Source: Dryas octopetala (taxonomy: Eukaryota; Streptophyta; Magnoliopsida; Rosales; Rosaceae). Taken from it: DNA of 64,000 bases. Below are positions 48,246 to 60,347 of this stretch, piece after piece; position 1 is the stretch's first letter; the number at the start of each line of letters is the position of its first letter. The notes under the pieces were generated by a model that was not told the origin of the DNA, searched no databases, and worked only from the letters and a program-made list of their open reading frames with translations. The stretch is taken from positions 18,476,001 through 18,540,000 of the forward strand of contig OY992835.1 in the NCBI GenBank assembly GCA_963921425.1. The letters are read 5' to 3'. The translations under genes and the position numbers were made by a program.

Positions 48246-50127
48246 TTTTACCATTTTTTTGATGCATCTCTCAAGATAATGGTAACTCTTGATCAAGATG
48301 TGGTAACTTACCATATTCTTGATCCAAGTTACCATTTTCTTGAACCAAACATCAAGAGAATGGTAACCAAAACCTTGCCTCAAACCAAGTTACCACTTTT
48401 TTGATCGTTCGATCAAGAAAATGGTAACTTGGTTCAAGAATGTGGTAACCAAGCCCAATCATGACCAAAATTACCATTTTTTTGATTTTTTTCCTCAAGA
48501 AATGGTTACTTGTTCTCAAGAAATGGTAAGTTACCATTTTCTTGATCAAAGTTACCATATTCTTGAACCAAACATCAAGAAAATGGTAACAAATTAGTGA
48601 GGCAAAAAACGTTACCACTTTCTTGATCGTTCGATCAAGAAAATGGTAACTTGGTTCAAGAATATGGTAACCAAGCCCAATCTTGACCAAAGTTACCATT
48701 TTCTTGATTTTTTTCCTCAAGAAATGGTAACCTTTTATCAAGAAATGGTAAGTTACCATTTTCTTGATCCAAGTTACCATTTTCTTGAACCAATCCTCAA
48801 GAAATGGTAACCAAATCAGTGGGGCAAAAAACGTTACCACTTTCTTGATCATTTGATCAAGAAAATGGTAACTTGGTTCAAGAATGTGGTAACGAAGCCC
48901 AATCTTGACCAAAGTTACCACTTTCTTGATTTTTTTCCTCAAAAAATGGTAACTTTTTCTCAAGAAATGGTAAGTTACCATTTTCTTGATTCAAGTTACC
49001 ATTTTCTTGAACCAATCCTCAAGAAAATGGTAACCAAATCAGCCAAGCAAAAAACGTTACCACTTTCTTGATCATTCGATCAAGAAAATGGTAACTTGGT
49101 TCAAGAATGTGGTAACGAAGCCCAATCTTGACCAAAGTTACCACTTTCTTGATTTTTTTCCTCAAAAAATGGTAACTTTTTCTCAAGAAATGGTAAGTTA
49201 CCATTTTCTTGAACCAATCCTCAAGAAAATGGTAACCAAATCAGCCAAGCAAAAAACGTTACCACTTTCTTGATCGTTCGATCAAGAAAATGGTAACTTG
49301 GTTCAAGAATGTGGTAACCAATCCCAACCTTGACCAAAGTTACCATTTTCTTGATTTTTTTCCTCAAGAAATGGTAATTTTTTCTCAAGAAATGGTAAGT
49401 TACCATTTTCTTGGTCCAAGTTACCATTTTCTTGAACCAATCCTCAAGAAAATGGTAACCAAATCAGCCAAGAAAAAATCGTTACCACTTTCTTGATTGT
49501 TCGATCAAGAAAATGGTAACTTTGATCAAGAAAGTGGTAACCAAGCCCAACCTTGACCAAAGTTACCATTTTCTTGATTTTTTTTTCTCAAGAAATGGTA
49601 ACTTTTTCTCAAGAAATGGTAAGTTACCATTTTCTTGATCCAAGTTACCATTTTCTTGAACCAAACATCAAGAAAATGGTAACCAAATCAGTGGGGCAAA
49701 AAATGTTACCACTTTCTTGATCGTTCGATCAAGAAAATGGTAACCTCAGTCAAGAATATGGTAACGAAGCCAAATCTTGACCAAAGTTATCATTTTCTTG
49801 ATTATTTTTCTCAAGAAATGGTAACTTTTTCTCAAGAAATGGTAAGTTACCATTTTCTTGACCCAAGTTACCATTTTCTTGAACCAATCCTCAAGAAACT
49901 GGTAAGCAAATCAGTGGGGCAAAAACGTTACCACTTTCTTGATCGTTCGATCAAGAAAATGGTAACTTCGATCAAGAAAGTGGTAACCAAGCCCAACCTT
50001 GACCAAAGTTACCATTTTCTTGATTTTTTTCTCAAGAAATGGTAACTTTTTGTCAAAAAATGGTAAGTTACCATTTTGTTGATCCAAGTTACCATTTTCT
50101 TGAACCAAACATCAAGAGAATGGTAAC
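48246..50127. repeat. Palindromic satellite array A, ~222-bp unit, about 8 units
   Basis: Each unit is assembled from a 15-mer TTACCATTTTCTTGA and its reverse complement, arranged as inverted pairs separated by short spacers (GATCGTTCGATC is the most conserved dyad). That dyad recurs at 48403, 48625, 48847, 49070, 49272, 49495, 49719 and 49941, so spacing is 222-224 bp with one 202-bp unit. Both strands are open for long stretches (one 209 codons) because the repeat contains few stops; the peptides are repeats of MVT..YHFL-type blocks, so this is not protein-coding. The left edge is TTTTTTGATGCATCTCTCAA and the right edge runs into the GCAACTGTGTATAGACG module. Confidence 0.92.
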
Positions 50128-50440
50128 TTCATCACTGGGCCAAAAATCGTTTCACATTGCAACTGTGTATAGACGAAAGGGCAATTGCATTCGCAGACTA
50201 CTAAATACAAGCTCCTGTTTGACAATCAGGTTTTGACATGCAATCCAAAATTCTGAACAAAATTGCTTCTATAGTTATATACCATATTACCAACTATGAA
50301 ATATAGTCTTAAGGTATAGGGTATTGGGTAAGTTATAGGATTTAAAATTTTAAAAAAACACAATAGGATTTAGGATATATAATATAGGGTTTAAGTTTAA
50401 GTTTCTAATTTAACCAAAACCCAAACCACTCATATTTATA
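50128..50440. repeat. Right-edge module of array A (matches that of array B)
   Basis: Starts CATCACTGGGCCAAAAATCG, contains GCAACTGTGTATAGACG and CAATTGCATT, and continues through TAGTCTTAAGGTATAGGG to the AACCCAAACCA region. The same ~300 bp follows array B at 56373-56690. The first ~130 bp also recur alone at 50655-50790 and, in diverged form, inside arrays B and C near their left edges (55262-55365, 62138-62240). It also begins again at 63940 at the window edge. Confidence 0.85.
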
Positions 50441-50654
50441 CATTTAGACAGTAACTGTGGTTCCTACTAATATATTTTGGCGGAAGCCTTTTAGCTCATT
50501 TCTCTTACAATTTGATTCCCTACATGTACTTAACTTTTTCGTGGAGATGTGAGTTTGTCTAGTTTCATAAAGACTATAAATTTAATTGATCCCCTTGTAA
50601 TAGTTTTGACTTAATAAACAAGCAATGTTAGAATCAAGCATTTACATGTTGCTG

Positions 50655-50790
50655 AATATCACTGGGCCAAAAAAAGGTTTCGCACTGCAACTGTGTATAC
50701 ACGAAAGGGCAATTGCATTCTCAGAGTGCTAAATACGAGCTCCTGTTTGACAATCAGGTTTTGACATGCAATCCAAAATTACACAGTTTG
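50655..50790. repeat. Solo copy of the right-edge module
   Basis: Same ~130-bp sequence as the start of 50128-50440 (CACTGGGCCAAAAAAAGG, GCAACTGTGTATACACG, GACAATCAGGTTTTGACATG) but with no satellite units beside it. It sits at the left limit of the region of captured gene fragments. Confidence 0.8.
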
Positions 50791-51429
50791 ACTAGTCTGG
50801 AAACGCGCCAGAGGCAGCATCTGTTGAAGAATCTGCCTCCTTCTTGGACACATGGAACTCTGCATGGGATTGAATGATAGGTCTACTGCATCCTCGTGCA
50901 CAACTAGGGTTCCTATAAGGCATATTATTACAGAGGCAAGCCCCTGCCCATGACATTATGTTTTTCAGCATCTCTTCTTAAATGAATTTATTTGTCTAGT
51001 CTAACATACCCAATTATCCTCTGCTAGTTTAAATTGGAGTGCCTGAATATTTACTAACGAACATGAACTTATTAACGTCTCAATAACTTAATTGTCATAA
51101 TTTTCAGGATGCACACCGATACGTCATTTATTTACCAAACAATGCAGCCACGTATTCATATATACACAGTCACATTACTCACATCCATAAACAACAGAAC
51201 GAACAAAATGCATAAAATAAAATGGCCAAGCATACACTTCATCCATAGTACTTAGATTGAGTCTTGGTACAACAATAACCAAGCAGATACCCAAGAAGCA
51301 ATTCTCACAACATGAAAACTGCAAAATTAATCAAGAGTAACAGCAATCTTCCTGATTGTAGCCTGCCAAGTTTAGTGACGTCACAACCAGTTTTGCACAT
51401 TATAATTACATTTGTTAATACGGGGAGTA

Positions 51430-51905
51430 AATTTCATCAGGATCAGGTGACCACGATGAGTCAGATGGCCACCATGGACGCTAATTGGCAGGGGTGCAGT
51501 CTGGCGATGACTCTGAATGATAGTCGTTCCCAGGTTCTTCATCCACCAAATCTAGGGGTCTGGACTGTTGAGATAAATCAGGGGTAGCTGACCCTTGTGA
51601 TGAATCCGCGACATTTGACACTCCGGTATCTTTGGGTGGTTGTGATGCCGAAACATTGGTGAATCCACAGTTCTTGTACTCATCTACCCATATCCAGCCA
51701 TGGCAGTCAGCCTTACCCTAATACAAAACACATGCATTATGACATTTCAATGTTTTGGTTGCACAAATGGTCGGCCAAACTTAACAAAAACGTTCACTTA
51801 CATTAGTCCCTTTGCATCCCCAGGCTGGGCGTTGATTACCTTCAAAATTGGCAATATATTGCATCGAACCATTGTTGTCACAGTACAAAAACATGACTTT
51901 AATTT
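51430..51905 (-). pseudogene. Two exon-like segments, origin unrecognised
   Basis: Minus strand. The first segment (about 51900-51803) reads through IANFEGNQRPAWGCKGTN to a good donor (GTAAGT). The second (from an AAG acceptor near 51708) reads HGWIWVDEYKNCGF and stays open for about 77 codons, to a TAG at about 51480. After that the same frame continues with DSSWSPDPDEIYSPY to TAA near 51421. The in-frame TAG before a clean continuation suggests decay. The family is not recognised. The orientation and position match the adjacent receptor fragment, so it may be part of the same captured cassette. Confidence 0.35.
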
Positions 51906-52010
51906 ATGAACTTGAGCTATTTAGACATCAATGCATTACTAGATTTATTTCCTATTACAGTGAAATTGAAAAACAACAACAAAAAATACCAAGACGTTAA
52001 TTTCTCTTAC

Positions 52011-53012
52011 CTTCACAACTTTTGACACCATCACCTTTAAACCCAGCAGGACACTTGTATTTGACCTCTCCATCATCATGTTTAGAGAAATAATAGGAAT
52101 TTAAAATAAATATATTTTCCAAGAGCAGAATGTTTGTTTGTTTTTTTTTTTTTTTTTTTAAAAGGGAACACATAAAGATCACTTACCGTACAAGCAGAAT
52201 ATGCATGTCCATCTTGAGCTTCATGCCAACCACCTCCATTGTTTACCTTGCACCTCCCAGGCCCACTCGCTGGAAGCCAATGGTAATATTAATATATTGA
52301 AATACAATGTGCAACAAAAGGAAAACTTTTGCAAAGTGGAAGTATTCTAGCTATAATTTGATTAACATGAAGAAGAATATAAGCACTGAAATTTCAGTGC
52401 AGATTTCCATTGATCTGTAACCCATACATATTTATTTTTAGAACTAAGTCTGCAATATCTAGATATAAACAACTAGGATCATTAAATCCTGATCAAACCT
52501 TTTGACCAACTTGAATGCAAAACCAGGAGCATTAAAAAAATCCACAATTTTTTTTAACCACACTTTTGCCTTCTCTATTTAATTTTCATGTCTTTTTTGA
52601 CATAAACAAAAAATATATAGTTTTTTCGTTTTACCTTCACAGCTAGTGTAACCATCTCCTTTGAACTGCACACCATCAACTAGGGGGCACTCAAAAACCC
52701 TCCCACGAAATGTATCCTGAGTGTGCGACCTGAAGTCCCAAAGAAGAGGAGTTAAAATACACGATTTTCTGATTTGTCAAAAAGCATGTGATGAGCTAGT
52801 AAGTTATGATCTATACCTTGCAGGCTGTGAGGTTGGCTGCTTTATTTTGCCAGCAACCACCATTGTTATCCAAGCACGCATTCGTCTCAACATCTACCAT
52901 GAATAAATAGTGAACACAACATTCAAGCCCAGAATGAAAAAATAACAAACAGATAATAAAACACCATACTAACAAGAGGGGCTTACCAGTACTCAAACAA
53001 ACAGCTGGCTCA
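52011..53012 (-). pseudogene. Vacuolar sorting receptor (VSR) fragment, EGF-like region
   Basis: Vacuolar sorting receptors carry cargo from the Golgi to the vacuole; their lumenal part ends in EGF-like repeats. Minus-strand exons in the right order: ~53012-52987 ([10 protein letters not shown]), 52893-52817 ([19 protein letters not shown]), 52716-52635 ([19 protein letters not shown]), 52269-52187 (ASGPGRCKVNNGGGW) and ~52080-52011 (YKCPAGFKGDGVKSCE). The donors and most acceptors are intact. The protease-associated N-terminal part, the transmembrane helix and the sorting tail are absent. In the fourth segment a conserved Cys is Gly (NNGGGW), and the fifth has no recognisable AG acceptor. 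Most likely a captured, decaying gene fragment. Confidence 0.8.
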
Positions 53013-53847
53013 GTTGTCACAGTACAAAAGCAGCAATAAAAGTTATCAATTTTTCCTTCTTATGATGACATTTACATAGAAAACAAATTAAACAAAATAG
53101 ATAAGAAAGTAAACATACCAGTATTCTCATCCTCAAATGCTCCTTCAACTGCAGAGTATGTTAATCAAAATATCAGTCTTCCTAGCTTTGTGGAACTCAT
53201 TATAGTCCAATATGCATTAACACAATTCCTTGTAACTCAATACAGGCCAATCTGCATGACATGTTTGAAAATCTTTCCAATAATTCACACGCAACTACAA
53301 AAAAACTAATAAACCCCAATGCAGAGTACGTACTAACTACCCTTGACATACAAACCTACAAAAGAAAACCATAACAAGTGATAAATTTAGTTGAAAGCTA
53401 CAAATTGATCTGAACCAGCATCATCTAAGGAAAAGAAAAGGCTAAACATTTCTCAAGTATTATTCATATAAATTTCATCAAGTGTCCAATTACATCTGCT
53501 CTATTGTAAGTCAAAACCAACATATTCCCTTACTCATTGCAGTTTACTTAAAACATGCATCAAGACCTTACATAGCTTTATTAATTTCCAACTCCACAAT
53601 TTACAATGATCCCAACCCAAAACATGTTCCTAAAAAAGAAAAATAGAAAATACTTCAACCATTAAAAGGAAAACCGCCAAAGTGATACAAGAGGTTCATA
53701 CAAACAAAAAAAGTAGAAAGAAATACAACAAACCAAAACAACTACAAAGTAGAAACCCAATCCAGTAGACTTCTCATGTGAATTGGGTAGCCTAGGTAAA
53801 CAAACACTTCAAAATTCCAAAAGCAAGCTAGTAACTCATTACCATAC

Positions 53848-54039
53848 CTGCATATTCTCAGGAGAAGCCAACTGACAAAGAAATTCAGGGTTTTGCATCA
53901 TTCCTCTTAAATGAGAACTGCAATCATTGATGCTATTTAATTGGGGGTTGGAGGCAAAAATCTGTTGTTGGGTAATGTTAAGAACAAGAATTTCACCATC
54001 AAGAGCCCATGTAAACAAAGTTCGAGTATCCTGTTTCAA
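53848..54039 (-). pseudogene. Ubiquilin/DSK2-like fragment
   Basis: The minus-strand open segment contains SNPQLNSINDCSSHLRGMMQ then NPEFLCQLASPENMQ, ending at a GT donor at 53847. The pattern NPQL...N..LR.MMQNPEFL.Q..SPE.MQ is that of the STI1-like repeats of ubiquitin-shuttle proteins DSK2/ubiquilin. The residues before it (DTRTLFTWALDGEILVL) are not typical and may be read-through of intron or foreign sequence. No ubiquitin-like or UBA domain is present nearby, so it is a fragment. Confidence 0.6.
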
Positions 54040-54889
54040 AATCTCACCTCAATATATACACTTGGATATCTAATTATATTAGGAAAAAGGGAAGAAATAA
54101 TTTTAGAACTAAGGATTAAGGAAGCATATCAAAAACTGGAACTTCAGGCCAGATTTTTTTTATTTTATTCTTGCCTCAGAACATCCAGCGGAATTAAGTG
54201 TTGATCTATAATACCAAATCATAAAGAAATTTATAAAACCAACACCAGATTCACATAGATACAGAGAACTACCAAAAACCTACAACAAAATTCAACCAAA
54301 TATACTTTGATTGACAACATAAATAGATATAAAAAAGAAAAAAATACAAAAACAAAAACAGATATTGAATTGAGATAGAAAGGCCGAGCATCTGATAGCG
54401 CCAGTGAGATCTACAAATTCAGTAGTACATAAAAGAACTGTTTTAAGGCTACGGTTTCTCACTCATATGTCCATAAATTTGCTGGAGGAGTTGGATATAG
54501 CAGCAACCAACCCATATCTCAATATTTGAGGATGCGAGTGGGTACGTCGATGATGGTGAGGTAAACAGGGCCACTGCCAGTAGGTAAGGACAAGGCTATT
54601 TCCTTGTCTTAGTCTTTTTTTGCACTCTCTGTGAGATGCAAAACCCAAATGCGGAGCCGAACATGCCCAAAAACCAAACTTGTAACTATCCCAAATGCAG
54701 AAGGAAAATAAAAACCCCAAAATGAAAAAAAAAACCTTGATAAGCAGAAAATGGGAGACTCCAGTGTCGGACGAAGGTGTAGTTAATTTGAAGAAACAAA
54801 CAAACCTAAGAAAACCCCTAATTTGAAGAAAAACATAAACCCCAAAAAAACCCCTAATTTGAAACCCTATTTCATAAAGAAGAAACCCA

Positions 54890-55053
54890 AGAGGATGAGG
54901 TAGAGAGAATGCTACAAAGCGAAAGAGAGGAGGGATAGCTTACCGAGAGAGTGAGAGACTGAGAGGGCGAGGGCGGCGAGAGAGGGTCTGGGTGAGGCTA
55001 GGTTATTTATTTTGAATGGAGAGTGAGATGAGCGGAAATTCTGTGTGATTTGG
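54890..55053 (-). promoter_or_regulatory. Leader/promoter-like module next to array B
   Basis: On the minus strand, pyrimidine-rich leader-like sequence (CTCTCTCGCCGCCCTCG, then CTCACTCTCTCG) ends at a consensus donor (GTAAGC) near 54944. It would place the DSK2/VSR fragments downstream in one transcript. Nearly the same module (CCTCACCCAGACCCTCTC, CATTCAAAATAAATAA) lies beside array C at 61855-61946. A conserved leader-plus-donor next to each array suggests a shared transcription unit. Confidence 0.5.
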
Positions 55054-55054
55054 G

Positions 55055-56372
55055 TTTTACCATTTGTTTGATGCATCCCTCAAGAAAGTGGTAACTCAGT
55101 CAAGATTTGGTTACTTACCAAATCTTGACTACGAGTTACCACTTTCTTGAGGGATGCATCAAACAAATGGTAACTTCAGAAAACTATCTAAAACCCAAGT
55201 TACTAGTTTCTTGATCTTATATTCAAGAATATGGTAACTTTACATCAAGATTGTGGTAACCACCTACGCATGCAACTGTATATAGATGAAAACGCAATTG
55301 CATTCTTGGAGTATTAAATATAAGCTCCTGTTTGCCAATCAGGTTTGAACATGCAATCACAAAATTATATCTTGACAAAACTTACTATTTTCTTGATTTT
55401 TTTCTCAAGAAATGGTAAGTTACCATTTTCTTAATTGAAATTACCATTTTCTTCAACCAAACATCAAGAAAATGGTAACCAAATCAGTGGGGTAAAAAAC
55501 GTTACCACTTTCTTGATCGTTCGACCAAGAAAATGGTAACTTGATTCAAGAATGTGGTAACCATGCCCAATCTTGACCAAACTTACCATTTTCTTGATCT
55601 TTTTTCTCAAGAAATGGTAAAATTTTCTCAAGAAATGGTAAGTTACCACATTCTTGATCAAAGTTACCATTTTCTTGAACCAATCATGAAGAAAATGGTA
55701 ACCAAATCAGTCAAGCAAAACACGTTACCACTTTCTTGATCATTCGATCAAGAAAATGGTAACTTGGTTCATGTATGTGGTAACCAAGGCCAATCTTGAT
55801 CAAATTTACCACTTTCTTGATTTTTTTCCTCAAGAAATGGTAACATTTTCTCAAGAAATGGTAAGTTACCACATTCTTGATCAAAGTTACCATTTTGTTG
55901 AACCAAACATCAAGAAAATAGTAACCAAATCAGCCAAGCAAAACACGTTACCACTTTCTTGATCGATCGATCAAGAAAATGGTAATTTGGTTCAAGAATG
56001 TGGTAACCCAGCCCAAGCTTCACCAAACTTACCATTTTCTTGATTTTTTCCCTCAAGAAATGTTAACATTGGCTCAAGAAATGGTAAGTTACCATTTTGT
56101 TGATCCAAGTTACCATTTTCTTGATTCAATCCTCAACAAAATGGTAACCAAATCAGCCAAGCAAAAAACATTACCACTTTCTTGATTGTTCAATCAAGAA
56201 AATGGTAACTTTGATCAAAAAAGTGGTAACCAAGCCCAACCTTGACCAAAGTTACCATTTTTTTGATTTTTTTTCTCAAGAAATGGTAACGTTTTTTCCA
56301 AAAAATGGTAAGTTATCATTTTCTTGATCCAAGTTACCATTTTCTTGAACCAAACATTAAGAAAATGGTAAC
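55055..56372. repeat. Palindromic satellite array B
   Basis: Same orientation and ~222-bp unit as array A; the GATCNNTCGATC-type dyad occurs near 55517, 55738, 55961 and 56184. The left end begins with a long near-perfect hairpin (55057-55173), followed by a diverged right-edge module (55262-55365) and then about four to five regular units. Open frames on both strands are repeat artefacts. Confidence 0.9.
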
Positions 56373-56690
56373 ATCATCAGTTGGCCAAAAATTGTTTCAC
56401 ACTGCAACTGTGTATAGACGAAAGAGCAACTGCATTCTCAGACAACTAAACATAAGCTCCTGTTTGACAATCAGGTTTTGACATGCAATCCCAAATTCTC
56501 AACAAAATTGCTTCTATAGTTATATACCAAGTTACCAACTATGAATTATAGTCTTAAGGTATAGTGTATTGGGTAAGTTATAGGATTTACAATTTGAAAA
56601 AAACACAGTAGGATTTAGGATATAGAATATAGGGTTTAAGTTTAAGTTTAAGTTTCTAAATTGACCGAAACCCAAACCAAGTGACTAAAG
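56373..56690. repeat. Right-edge module of array B
   Basis: Matches 50128-50440 from GGCCAAAAATTG through GCAACTGTGTATAGACG and AGTCTTAAGGTATAG to AACCCAAACCA, with few differences. Confidence 0.85.
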
Positions 56691-57020
56691 CCTATTAGTG
56701 AGGAACAAAAAATATTCATCACTAAAACCTATACTTTTTTGTGACCAAAGTCTTTCCTCACTAAAAAAATTGATTTATTGATGAACTATTCCATCCCAAA
56801 AATACCAAAATTTTGGTCACTAAAGGCCTATGTTTCATCACCATAGATGATGGTTCAGTGAGGAACATAAATATATTCATCCCTAAAATATGATGAGGTG
56901 GATCTGGTGGTTACATGAAATAGTGATCAAAATCTTCATTACTAAAACCTACCATTCCTTCACTAAAATATTGTAGATACATTTAGTGATAGAATTTGGT
57001 CACAAATTCGATTTTAATTA
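56691..57020. mobile_element. CACTA-like subterminal repeat region (fragment)
   Basis: Many short repeats of (T)CACTAAA in both orientations, such as GTGACTAAAGCC, CATCACTAAAACCTA, CCTCACTAAAAA, GGTCACTAAAGGCC, TTCACTAAAATA and AGTGATAGAATTTGGTCAC. Dense repeats of this kind are typical of subterminal regions of plant CACTA (En/Spm) elements. The CACTA terminus itself was not found at either side, so only a fragment is claimed. Confidence 0.5.
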
Positions 57021-57259
57021 CTATTTTAAACTCATTTTTTCAAAATTACAACATTAAATACATCCTGCTTTGTTTTCAATATAAGTAGCAACAGTAGATG
57101 TTAATACATTTCATTTCAAAATGACAAGTGACTAGTATTCGGATATCAAAGTTTATCCATCAAAACATGTACATCTCTCTCACAACTTAGATTTTAATAA
57201 AAAAACCCAACAATGCAAATCTCTAGATACAAGATGTCCATTCCGAAGGCTTGTAATCT

Positions 57260-57830
57260 GTCCTTGAAATCTCAACAGCCTGCAAAGACGACAAATTTCA
57301 AATTGAATAACAAGGGTATATTATACAGATACATATCACCCATGTCACCACAAATAAGTCCTAAAGTCAAAGATCATTTCTGAAGCTTACCTGCATTCCT
57401 TCCATGCCATTGATTCCTACTCCAATATCAGCCTCTTGAATCATGCCAACATCATTTGCCCCATCTCCAATTGCCAAGGTTGTCCTTCCTGTATGTTTTT
57501 TTTTTTTTTTTAAAACCAAACGAGTAATCTGCAAAAATATAAGATTGATTTCAGGACACTCGTACGTATTTTGAAATGAAAAGATGGAATCGGCTTGTTT
57601 TTCTTAATTACAGAAGTTGGTAAGATGATAAAATTTAGTACAGAATATAAAAGAAGAAGAAGCCTTCTGTTTGCCTAACTTCTAAAATGAAGATTATATA
57701 TAATAGACCTACCAAATCCTTCTGTTTTGTAGAGACCCTGCAGCATATAACAGAGGCACAATTAACAGCCAAAGGAAAGCACTGGTCCTTCACATCACTT
57801 CTCAGAGCAATTTGAAGGCCAGGGGTGCAT
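57260..57830 (-). pseudogene. P4-type ATPase (ALA phospholipid flippase) fragment
   Basis: P4-ATPases move phospholipids across membranes. Two minus-strand exons are recognisable. One is about 57820-57713 (ALRSDVKDQCF..NCASVICCRVSTKQKDL); the other is 57528-57391, with [11 protein letters not shown] then [16 protein letters not shown] and [15 protein letters not shown]. This is the P-domain/hinge region, and the GDGAND motif is intact. Where the family has a VK..GTGK linker, an A16 run encodes lysines, still in frame. The third piece (AVEISRTDYKPSEW, from 57282) leaves the family after AV and soon meets a stop. The transmembrane part and the rest of the enzyme are missing. Captured fragment or relic. 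Confidence 0.8.
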
Positions 57831-59697
57831 CTTTACTGCCTTCTTCAAACTTGAATTTGTGAAAACTTTCGAGTTGGTTTAAATGTCTTCTTTCATATCC
57901 TGGAAACTAGAATAAACAAAATATGTGATTACCAACTCAACTTCTATTGAAGTTGGATGTTTAAGAAAATTGAAACTTACTATAGTCTCCTTAAAACTCA
58001 AAGTCAATTAATCCCATAACACATCTAAGTTTAAATGTTAAGTGTCTTAGAAACAAGTTCAAAAGGCCATTGCAAAATAGTTTTTACTTGTGTGCAAGTT
58101 AGTTACTGGGATGCATGTGAAAGGAAACAAGAATCCATAGCGCATATTTGCACAGCAGAACATGATTATGTTTCTTTGTTCCATTGAAACCTATGGGTAT
58201 TCTCAAGCACACAACAGTAGAACGAAAACAAACCAAGAACCTAGAAGAGTACCATCGACAACTACTGATTTGAGCATGTTCTTTCTACTTTTCTCTGTTG
58301 TGCAAAAGAGATGACCACTAAAATGACATTAGGTGTGGATTGCCTCTTACAAGGAGAGAATCGATGAGAAGGAAACAGCGAAAGAGATCGAGCAGGAAAT
58401 TAAGGGAGAAAGAGATTCAGTGAGAGTTTCGGACTGGGGATCTATACAAGATATTTGACTATTTGAGTTTCTGAAACAATAATATATTAATTCATTTTCC
58501 TGCTCTCAACAAACAAACAAATTGTTGGCCAAAAACCAATAACAAAAGGAACTAAACAAAACTTTATGGACTTCTACAAAGCACAGAGGTCCAGCTATAT
58601 GAAACTGATTCATTCCTAGCTACAAAGAAAGTATCATGCTACAATGAGTCCCTGCAGAGTTTTCAAAAGCCAATCTACTTCCCAGTGAAGCATCTCATTA
58701 ATTCCCCCACAGTAACTTACCACCCATACTTGGAAGGTTGTCCATTGCTCACTCTCCACTACCATTGTTATTGCTGGCAGCTTTGTTTTTCCTTAGACCT
58801 CTCCTCTTCTCTTCCCTGCAGAAGTTGAAAGAGATCTAGTTATTGCCCATAACAAGACCCATGTCATTCGACTCATTCCAACCAAGACAAGGACAAGAAA
58901 GAACCATAGTTATATCAACTTGTTGGATGTGGCCTCATCAATATTAACTTACAAGCTACATTGGTTTTTAGGAAAGGCAAAGATGCATTTAATTTATTCT
59001 AATGATGAAAAGAGAATGGTCAACCATGGTGATAAATGAGAATGCATAATAAGTAAAAAAAATTAATGGAGATGTACCAGCAAGGAAACCCCTGATAGAT
59101 TAATGGCCTTCAAGGAAAGAAGACCAAGAGTATTATAATAGCGTAGTTTTGCACAATACCAACTACATTTAAATTTTTGAGATCTCCAAAAGTGTCAATA
59201 ACAAGAAAAACAGATGCATTGCACTCATCACTGTATTATTCAATGGCACCAACAAAACAAACTCAGAAAAACAGCACGTAACGAGTTCATAAAATCATAA
59301 GCTAAAATGCGACCATGTGATGTCTTGTATACCTGCAAATGCATGCCTAGATTAACTCAGCCACATTGAAATTTGGAAATAGATTGAACACATCCTGCAA
59401 TTTCAACCAAAACAAACATGGATGGAAACAATGAATTCACTTAATCATAATATACTTAATTTTATACTAAACATATTATTCCTACTTATATTAAACAGAT
59501 TAAGACTTTTATACTAAGAAAATAATACAAAATTGTGAATTAAGACTTTTATACTAAACAGATTATTCCTACTTATATTTCATATTAAGTAAGCAATCGC
59601 TCTTACAACTTGTATATCTTCACAACACTACCCAAATAGATAGTAGAAAAGACAGTCACCATAAATTCTCAAAGTAAGAGAGAGAGGGAGAGATAGA

Positions 59698-59739
<42 letters not shown>

Positions 59740-60296
59740 GACCCCCTCTTGCCAATTGTCTAGATGTGAAATCTATTTCTCAAATGTGGAAGTCAGTGTT
59801 CCTATTAAACAAGTAAACAGAACATGCAAACACTAGTCAATTGAAAAACTACAAACGTTGTGGTTATATATGTGTAATTCGACAAAGTGTCTTCAATAAG
59901 ATGAATAGATATCCCAAGAAGTGAAACTTTCTATGTACAAATTCTGAAACAAGAATAATCAAGGTAAAAGTCCAACTTCCATATAATTCCAGAAAATGAC
60001 AATGATTTCATTTAATAAAAAAAAGGACATATTTAAGATATTTTAACTGCACATACATACACTTCCTAGAAGCTATCTAATACAGTCCTATTTCATAGTT
60101 TGTAAATGAAGCAGTCAAATGTTTCATAATATATTGCAACAAGTTAACAACTGCAAGAGCAAAGAAATTATTGCATTGATAAAAGATATGAGAATCCAAA
60201 AAAAAAAAAAAAAGCTGCAAGAGGAAAGAGACTCTAGGCTTCATAATGAAGAGAAAGTCATGTCAATCAATAGACATTACTATTGACCTTCAGCAA
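57831..60296. other. Stretch between captured fragments; GA microsatellite at 59707-59736
   Basis: Intron-like AT-rich DNA in minus orientation. A possible short exon near 58760-58815 (KRRGLRKNKAASNNNG) has an acceptor but no family match. Otherwise only microsatellite and homopolymer runs. Confidence 0.4.
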
Positions 60297-60347
60297 TCAC
60301 TCAATCTTCTCATCTTTCTTAGCAATTGTGTCCTTGAAGGATGCTAC
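60297..60347 (-). pseudogene. Possible kinesin coiled-coil exon fragment
   Basis: After a TTGCAG acceptor the minus strand reads VASFKDTIAKKDEKIE and then a stop. The L/FKDTIAKKDEEIE phrase resembles the coiled-coil neck of plant kinesin-14 proteins. Sixteen residues are too few for certainty, but a fourth unrelated gene fragment in the same orientation would fit the gene-capture picture. Confidence 0.3.

Noticed and set aside
48352..48981. Long open frames (up to 209 codons) on both strands in the palindromic arrays, encoding MVT../YHFL.. repeats
   Set aside because: They follow the DNA repeat exactly, occur on both strands of every unit and have no independent start context or splice structure. 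They are by-products of a repeat poor in stop codons.
48246..50127. CRISPR-like array
   Set aside because: Repeats are inverted pairs in a plant nuclear context with repeated, not unique, spacers, and no cas genes.
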